From Bathymodiolus japonicus methanotrophic gill symbiont (GTDB taxonomy: Bacteria > Pseudomonadota > Gammaproteobacteria > Methylococcales > Methylomonadaceae), in contig NZ_BLYC01000004.1 of the NCBI RefSeq assembly GCF_019721995.1, positions 1 through 64,000 of the forward strand: 64,000 bases of DNA. Reading direction: 5' to 3'. The position numbers were made by a program, and so were the translations under genes. Under the pieces are notes generated by a model that saw only the letters and a list, made by a program, of their open reading frames with translations, did not search any database and was not told the DNA's origin. Positions within the stretch are counted from its first letter, which is position 1. Each line of letters opens with the position of its first letter. Below are positions 58,535 to 64,000 of this stretch, piece by piece.

Positions 58535-59383
58535 CTAGGGTGTTTGCTGGTCTATTGCAGCGGCAATAAGCTGAATAAAATCGGTCTCATTCGTAACTCT
58601 CGCAACAGCGCAGGCATCAAGAGTATAACCATATTCATCGGCAATTGCCTGATAGCGCGGCAAGCGGCATGTAAATAAACGGGGGAAAACCCAGTTGACA
58701 AACTCATCAGGGGGGATGGTGTCGGGGTCAGTATAATTATTTTCGCGCATAAATACTGCCAATTGCTGGTCTAAAAACTCTTCGCGATAATACAATGGTT
58801 TGGGTGAAGTTTTAGAGCGCTCGATAATGGTTGCGTTTAATTCTGGCGAGGTTTTGATATAGATAATCAGTGTGTGTTTTGCCAGGTGTTCTAATACCTT
58901 TTCATCATCTAGCTCGCAAACACTTCCCCCCGCATCATTGATAAAATGCTTATAGCCGTAAATACTCTCCGCTTTATGGATAAACTCACTGACATCATAC
59001 ATTGCAGCTATTTCCGCTTTATGATGTAACTTCTGTCTGCGTTTAAATTCATCGAGTGGCAGACCACCTAGCTTGCGGTCACCAATTTTTCCTAAAAAGC
59101 TGGAAACAGGTGCAAGATTATCTACCGAGACGTTGTTGCAAATATAAATTGAGTCAGAAAGTAACAGATCCTTTAAAAACGGGACTTCCATGGCCTGTTG
59201 TTTGATATTATCCAGTATTGGTTCGCCTAAGTATTTGGTGCCGATGCGGTAATCTCCCGAATAATGAAACCACTTGTCTCGGGGTAATTTGTTTGCCAGT
59301 GTGGTTTTTCCTGCGCCAGACATGGCTAACAGCGTGATGCTTTTGGAGCCCCAGTCTAGGAACTCCCGAGAACTCATTTTCAT
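58535..59383 (-). CDS. P-loop ATPase of unknown function, upstream of metA
   Basis: 282 residues from the ATG at 59383 (MKMSSREFLDWGS), which follows an AGGAAA ribosome site; an earlier in-frame start at 59407 is less likely. The Walker A motif SITLLAMSGAGKTTLANKLP is at the N terminus, and FINDAGGSVCEL may be the Walker B equivalent. A long C-terminal helical part contains RLFTCRLPRYQAIADEYG. It looks like a nucleotide kinase-type fold of no named family. Tight coupling to metA suggests a role linked to sulfur amino acid metabolism, which is inference only. Confidence 0.8.
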   Translation of the reverse strand: MKMSSREFLDWGSKSITLLAMSGAGKTTLANKLPRDKWFHYSGDYRIGTKYLGEPILDNIKQQAMEVPFLKDLLLSDSIYICNNVSVDNLAPVSSFLGKIGDRKLGGLPLDEFKRRQKLHHKAEIAAMYDVSEFIHKAESIYGYKHFINDAGGSVCELDDEKVLEHLAKHTLIIYIKTSPELNATIIERSKTSPKPLYYREEFLDQQLAVFMRENNYTDPDTIPPDEFVNWVFPRLFTCRLPRYQAIADEYGYTLDACAVARVTNETDFIQLIAAAIDQQTP

Positions 59384-59514
59384 GCAAATTTTTTCCTGGT
59401 GCAACAATTGCTTTCCTTTGTTGAAAGGAGCTATGTTTACGTTTGTGTATTAACAAGAGGTTTAGTCGGATGCCAGGTTTATCTGTCTTGTAAATCTGTT
59501 ATCCGAGTACAGCG

Positions 59515-59805
59515 TTAGTCGAGAAAGTCCTTGAGTGGCGTGTCGTCCATATCACTACGGCGGGTGTCCGAGTTAGAATAGCCTAAATCATCTGGCTCAA
59601 GATCATCAAATGGCGCATTCCAGTCTTCGGGAGCCTCTACAAAGTCAAAAGTTGAGTTATACCAGCTGTCGTTATCAAATTCGGTTATATCGCCATTATG
59701 ATATTGCACTTCGATGCTGTCGTCACTCTCTTCAATGGCAACGACCTTAAACAATAAATTATCTTTATACCATTGGTCGATTACGGGGTCTGTTATGGTA
59801 GTCAT
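59515..59805 (-). CDS. Small acidic protein, unknown function
   Basis: 96 residues, strongly acidic. A likely beta-barrel-like N-terminal part (LLFKVVAIEESDDSIEVQYH) is followed by a disordered Asp-rich tail (DLEPDDLGYSNSDTRRSDMD). AAGGAATTAATC precedes the ATG at 59805. It lies 130 bp upstream of the P-loop gene on the same strand. No family is recognised with confidence. Confidence 0.7.
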   Translation of the reverse strand: MTTITDPVIDQWYKDNLLFKVVAIEESDDSIEVQYHNGDITEFDNDSWYNSTFDFVEAPEDWNAPFDDLEPDDLGYSNSDTRRSDMDDTPLKDFLD

Positions 59806-60106
59806 GATTAATTCCTTGTTCAGTATGTGCAGGTAAATAATTTAGCCTTGGAAAAAACACAAGTAGCTTGTTTTAATCCTTTTTTATAGCTGTATTTCAT
59901 ATTGCGTAGAAGGTTTATTTGTCTCTAGGGTTAATACGATATTATGCCTATGGGTTGCAGATTGCAAGGTCTGAATATGGATTTGTGTAAATGCAATAAG
60001 CAGGTGTTTTTAAGCGCCTGCATTATAAACTGAAGTTTCCCAATTATTGAGTAGCTGAAATACACAATGCTGGTGTATCGAGGTTTATTTGTAACTACTC
60101 AGCGTA

Positions 60107-60397
60107 CGCTTAAAATCAGGGAAACGGAGCCTAAGCGGAGTGATGATTTTTAGTCTCTGGTAGGCGACAGGGCAATTCGCTGATCCGAAGTGCGCTAGTA
60201 GCGCGCGAGGGAGGCAAGAATTGCATTCCGAATAGCCGTCCAGCCATTTGAGGTAGACTTAACTGAGCAGGGTTTTGTGCGTAGTTGAGTAGTTGAGACG
60301 GACGCAGGGCGACCAGGGCATCTCCCATTCGCTGCGTAGGCGAATGAATGTTGGTGACAGGAGTCCCAGAATGTTGTGAGGTAGCATGGCGCGCCTG
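60107..60397 (-). repeat. Divergent R1-like element (A2, 291 nt)
   Basis: It starts CAGGCGCGCC (60397, minus strand) and ends TGATTTTAAGCG (60107) with the same overall layout as R1, but with many base changes and a longer centre. It is an older copy or a separate subfamily. It lies near the left end of IS66. Confidence 0.85.
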
Positions 60398-60494
60398 AAT
60401 AATTAAAAAAGTTCTTGACAGGGTTTTAGTCTGGTTTTTGTGATTTTTAGTAAACTGCCCAACAGTCGATTAATCCACGCTTTATTGCTTCTAT

Positions 60495-60782
60495 CGCTGA
60501 AAATCAGGGAAACGTAGCCTAAGCGAAGTGATGATTTTTAGTCCGCGATAGCCGTAGGGCCGTTGTTTTGTCGGAGTCTGAGCGTTAGCGAAGGTGGAGA
60601 CAAAATAAAAGGCCATCCGACACGGCGTCAAGTCATTTGGAGCCTATGTTCCGACCCCTTGTCGGGACGAGGTGACGAGGACGAATCGGGGCCGCCGGAG
60701 GCATAAGTGGTCGCGTTAAGTTTTTGCTGCTTGCTTGGGCTGGGATGCCCAAAACAAGCTTTCGCAAAAATAGCGACTCCCC
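60495..60782 (-). repeat. Class B short insertion element in IS66 (288 nt)
   Basis: B copy with a 5-nt deletion in the GGTCGGAA region. Flanks are GCTTCTAT on one side and GCCGCTATAG on the other; the interrupted sequence is not recognised as a gene. Confidence 0.88.
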
Positions 60783-61043
60783 GCCGCTATAGTCATCACA
60801 AAATGTCCCCTTAAACATCTACGACCTCGAAGAACTTTTTTATTCGCCTTACAATCGCTTAAAACAAGGAAAATTCGGGATTTAAAACCCATGAGATAAT
60901 AAGCCTGTCCTTAAAGCAATACAGGTTACCCTTTGAAAATAGACTTCATCGATGTTGATTCCGCAATCAGTCATGCCAAACAGTTACTTGAAACTGAGCG
61001 TGATATATCGCCTGCGCTAAAATCAGCACTGGAAGTGATTCTA

Positions 61044-62303
61044 TAGACTTTCAGAAGATTAATTTCCGAACAAACAAAAACGACAGAGGGGAAACTGGCT
61101 TATAATTTTCGTCCCAACACTAACGGAAACAGTCAAAAATGGTATCCCTCACTTTTTCAAAGTCAATTGTAGACCGACTAAAAAAAAATATGGCGACAGC
61201 TCTCAAGCTAAGTAATATTCGTTTATATCGATTAACTCAAGCTCTACTCTGGTTCAGTGAATGCATGGGAATCAAAGAAATAGCACGCCTAATGGGAGTC
61301 TGTGAAAAAACCATTATAAATTGGCTGAAAACATTCATGCATAAAGGTGTCGGTTGGTTAATAGGGCAACACTATCAAGGACGTGGTCGGAAGTCAAAGT
61401 TAACTAAAGACCAGAAAAATAGATTGGTTGAGTTGATAAAGAAAGGCCCAGAAGACAATGGATTTCATTGTGGAATATGGAATACTGCGATGATTGCCGA
61501 GCTTATTTGGTTAAAATTTGAAGTTCGTTATAACTTGAACTATTTATCAAGCCTAATGAAAAAACTGGGCTTCAGTTATCAAAAAGCTCGTTTTGTGACT
61601 GATCGCCAAGAAGAAGAAAAGTACGAGCTTGAAAGAAAAACGTGGCTGGAAGAAAAGAGTGTCGTTTTATTCGGTGATGAGGTGTCATTTGCTATGTGGG
61701 GTTCATTGGCACGAACCTGGGCTCCAATAGGAGAGCAACCCACAGTGAAAACATCAGGGATTCGAAAAGGGTTGAAAATGTTTGGTACGATCGAACTCGA
61801 AGGAGGGAGTTTTCAATACCGAGAATCATTGGCTTATGAGATAAAACCAAAGTCACTTAGACTTTTAAAAGAAGCTGGGCTGCCTCAAGAATTTTTAGCT
61901 ATTCTTAAAAGCTTAAAAAATGAGAAATATCCAACACAGAAGCTTTTTATGGAAGCGATATATTCTATTGCCGACAACGTCTTAATCGAGAGTTATAAGC
62001 CAATGATATTACAACACGCTGAAACATCTGGGCGTTTTAATGGTGAAAGCTATGTTGAGTTTTTAACACAATTGCTGGCTTATTATAAAGGCAAGATTAT
62101 TCTAATTGAAGATGGTGCCCCTCATATGAAGTATTTTAAAACTTTTGAAGATCTTCATGATTCAGTTGTGCAAGCTTTTAACACTTATATGCATGATGCC
62201 AGTAAAGTGATTTGTGTTATGCAAAAATTGCGGGAAGATTTCGTTGTTACCGCCTAAGTTTAAGCGCTCCAAATTTGGAAATTATTTATCTGAGAAACTA
62301 TAT
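61044..62303 (+). mobile_element. IS630-family element, deleted copy, in IS66 tnpC
   Basis: Same ends as the copy at 5438-6868, inserted at a TA. It is 171 bp shorter because of two in-frame deletions of 36 and 135 bp in the transposase gene. End bases are uncertain by 1-3 nt. Confidence 0.85.
61139..62257 (+). pseudogene. IS630 transposase with two in-frame deletions
   Basis: 372 residues against 429 in the complete copy. It lacks 12 residues after KTWLEE and 45 residues after DGAP, which removes the SPDFNPIEKLW segment with the third catalytic residue. The frame is open, but the enzyme should be inactive. It could still be mobilised in trans by the copy at 5533. Confidence 0.9.
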
Positions 62304-63893
62304 TATTAGTCACGGTATTACTCAATCGAGTGACACTGAACAGCAAAAATAGCAGTAAACCACCTGCAAGTGATCCCAAACGTAAAAAAGGGAATCGAAA
62401 AAAATCAGATAAGCCTTCTGGCGGACAAAAATCGCATGTCGGCACGACACTTCAAAAAATAGATGACCCGGATGAAATCGAGATCATTACCATTGATCGC
62501 CGTACCTTGCCAAAAGGGCGATACACGGCAGATGGCTTTGAAACACGCCAGGTATTCGATATTGATATCTCAAGGGTAGTGACAGAATACCAGGCGCAAC
62601 GGTTGATAAATGAAAAAGGGCAGTGTTTTATCGCTCCTTTTCCAGATGAGGTTACTAAGGCTGCGCAATATGGTAATGGGATAAAAGCCCATGTGGTTTA
62701 TCTTTCGCAATATCAGTTATTGCCCTACAACCGAATACAGGAGTATTTCGCTGATCAATTAGGTATGCCGATTAGTGAAGGCTCTATCTATAATTTCAAT
62801 GAACTGGCCTATGAGAAGTTGGCTGGGTTTGAAACTATCAGTAAAGAACACTTAGTCGAATCAGCGTGCATTCATGCGGATGAAACAGGCATTAATATTA
62901 ATGGTAAGCGCCATTGGCTACATGGGGCCTCCAATGTTCAGTGGACACACTTCTTTCCCCATGCGAAACGTGGCACAGAGGCAATGAATGACATTGGTAT
63001 TTTACCCCATTTTCATGGGATTTTATGTCATGATCATTGGAAGCCCTACTATAAATATGATTGTACTCATTCGCTTTGTAATGCACATCATTTGAGGGAA
63101 TTAACGCGCGCCTGGGAGCAGGATAAACAGGAGTGGGCGCTTGAAATGAAACGACTACTTGAAAAAATGAATGATGCCGTCAATGAAGCAGGTGGCATGC
63201 TACTACATAAAGAAGCAGAAAAATGGAAGGTACAATACAGAGAATTACTTGGCAAAGCGGAGATCGAATGCCCACCACCCGATAAGCCTAAAGAAGTAAA
63301 ACGGGAGCGAATAAAACGCAGTAAAGCTAGAAACTTACTGGAAAGGCTGATTAATTATGAAGAGGATGTCTTGCGCTTCATGACAAATGCCTGGGTGCCA
63401 TTTACCAATAATGCCGCAGAAAATTCGATTCGGATGACCAAGGTTCAACAGAAAATATCCGGCTGCTTTCGTAGTACCAAGGGTGCAGAGATATTTTGTC
63501 GTGTCAGAGGGTATTTATCAACGTGCCGTAAACAAGGTCTAAGTGCAACTCAGGCAATGACCTTGGTCTTTGAGGGAAAGTTACCTGAATTTGCTTTATA
63601 ATTTCATTGAACTACTCAGCTTCGCTGAGTAGTTACGTTTATTTTAGGTAGTTTTGCCATGTTTATAGCAAACCCTTACTTAATTCCCCTTAGGCAATAG
63701 CATTTGAAACGAATGAAAAGACTATTTTTTTCATATGGTTGTAGCATAGTTTCAATTTTACCATAAATAATTATTGGGAAACTTCAGTTATAAAAAATAC
63801 GGGATAAAATACCAGCTGATTTGAGCATAACCCTGCGGTTGTATCTAGTTCCAGGGTTGACTCCTAAGGAACCAGAATTAAATAACATATTAG

Positions 63894-63956
63894 GTAGGGT
63901 GTGCTGAGGTACGAAGCGCACCAATGTGTGATGCGCTTCGTGCCTCAGCACATCTT
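63894..63956. repeat. Long REP-like palindrome near the right edge
   Basis: GTAGGGTGTGCTGAGGTACG and CGTGCCTCAGCACATC are the arms of a long hairpin with an inner stem GAAGCGCA/TGCGCTTC. It is GTAG-headed like the other palindromes. No gene is seen in 63788-64000. Confidence 0.6.
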
Positions 63957-64000
63957 ATTAATTTGCGGTTTTTACATAATCCTCAACCCTAAAGCCCTCG

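Larger units (their letters stand above)
60933..63601 (+). pseudogene. IS66 transposase TnpC, split by IS630
   Basis: The N terminus (TTG 60933, KIDFIDVDSAISHAKQLLET, then SALEVIL) is cut by IS630 and resumes after 62305 as LVTVLLNRVTLNSKNSSKPP in frame once the IS and one TA are removed. The rest has the catalytic IHADETGININGKRHW, the zinc-region remnants, LCHDHWKPYYKYDC, and the final acidic residue in NNAAENSIRMTKVQQ. Apart from the IS630 the gene looks intact. Confidence 0.9.
60091..63636 (+). mobile_element. IS66-family element, copy 2, nested in MITE D
   Basis: The ends are GTAACTACTCAGCG and CGCTGAGTAGTTAC, flanked by GTTTATTT (60083-60090 and 63637-63644), the 8-bp duplication usual for IS66. 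tnpA and tnpB are missing, replaced by an A2 and a class B element, and tnpC is split by an IS630. The stretch 60783-60932 shows no gene. Confidence 0.92.
60030..63787 (-). mobile_element. MITE D, copy 5, split by an IS66 element
   Basis: The left part (60030-60090) and the right part (63637-63787) together give the 204-bp MITE after removal of IS66 and one copy of its 8-bp duplication GTTTATTT. The MITE itself appears flanked by TTATAAA on both sides. Confidence 0.9.

Overview
The window looks like a chromosomal segment of a gammaproteobacterial methanotroph or close relative (Methylococcales-like). The grounds are a complete pqqABCDE cluster (cofactor of methanol dehydrogenase), an OadGAB-type decarboxylase, a very long pyruvate:ferredoxin oxidoreductase beside an RnfB-like protein, and standard gammaproteobacterial blocks (ffh, rpsP-rimM-trmD-rplS, sspAB, rapA, groESL with CIRCE). 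The genus assignment is inference. No rRNA or tRNA gene was recognised.

Layout. 1-1235: a MATE transporter gene cut by a short repeat, then remnants of an IS. 1436-4961 (minus): oadG-oadA-oadB. 5438-6868: intact IS630-type IS. 7094-13237 (plus): rnfB-like and nifJ. 13443-13762: IS200 transposase remnant. 13839-17559 (plus): cobyrinate diamide synthase, cobO, prolyl aminopeptidase, ubiX. 17670-19659 (minus): an mscS gene broken by three insertions and a frameshift. 19765-23066 (minus): pqqABCDE. 23729-25395: an IS1111-type IS broken by a MITE. 25520-28410: moeB/thiF-like gene and groESL. 28733-30256: a YwqK/MORN-like repeat protein gene, truncated and interrupted. 30257-37172: an IS graveyard (IS4-superfamily, IS3, IS66, IS30 elements nested in one another). 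37514-40838: ffh and the ribosomal-protein operon. 40930-43682: an ExeA-like ATPase gene with an IS at its start codon. 44032-49488: rapA, a TPR-like protein, sodB, sspB, sspA. 49815-55783 (minus): one large secreted-protein gene cut by two ISs and two short repeats. 56157-59805: a small secreted protein, an interrupted guanine deaminase gene, metA, a P-loop protein and a small acidic protein. 60030-63787: a MITE containing an IS66 that itself contains an IS630.

The most unusual content is a family of short non-coding insertions, 18 copies in 64 kb, 260-299 nt long. Four sequence classes (called here R1, A2, C and B) have different bodies but share a 3' module: a CCCTnnGCC..GACTA block, a hairpin whose sequence differs between classes while pairing is kept, and a terminal CAGCG. 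In five independent genes, deleting exactly the R1 or C element (280 or 260 nt) restores an uninterrupted, family-typical reading frame with no target-site duplication. For class B, an occupied and an empty site can be compared directly in two copies of the same IS. Sixteen of 18 copies lie on the minus strand, and the two plus-strand copies lie in plus-strand transposase genes. R1 copies are almost identical, so the expansion is recent. No transposase or known ribozyme is visible inside them.

Two MITE families are also defined. The 204-bp MITE D shares terminal sequence and 8-bp duplications with an IS4-superfamily element here (ISb). A 152-bp MITE between oadA and oadG has the ends of another (ISc). 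Several genes carry single-base indels in homopolymers, which could be sequence errors or decay. IS names ISa, ISb and ISc are local labels only.
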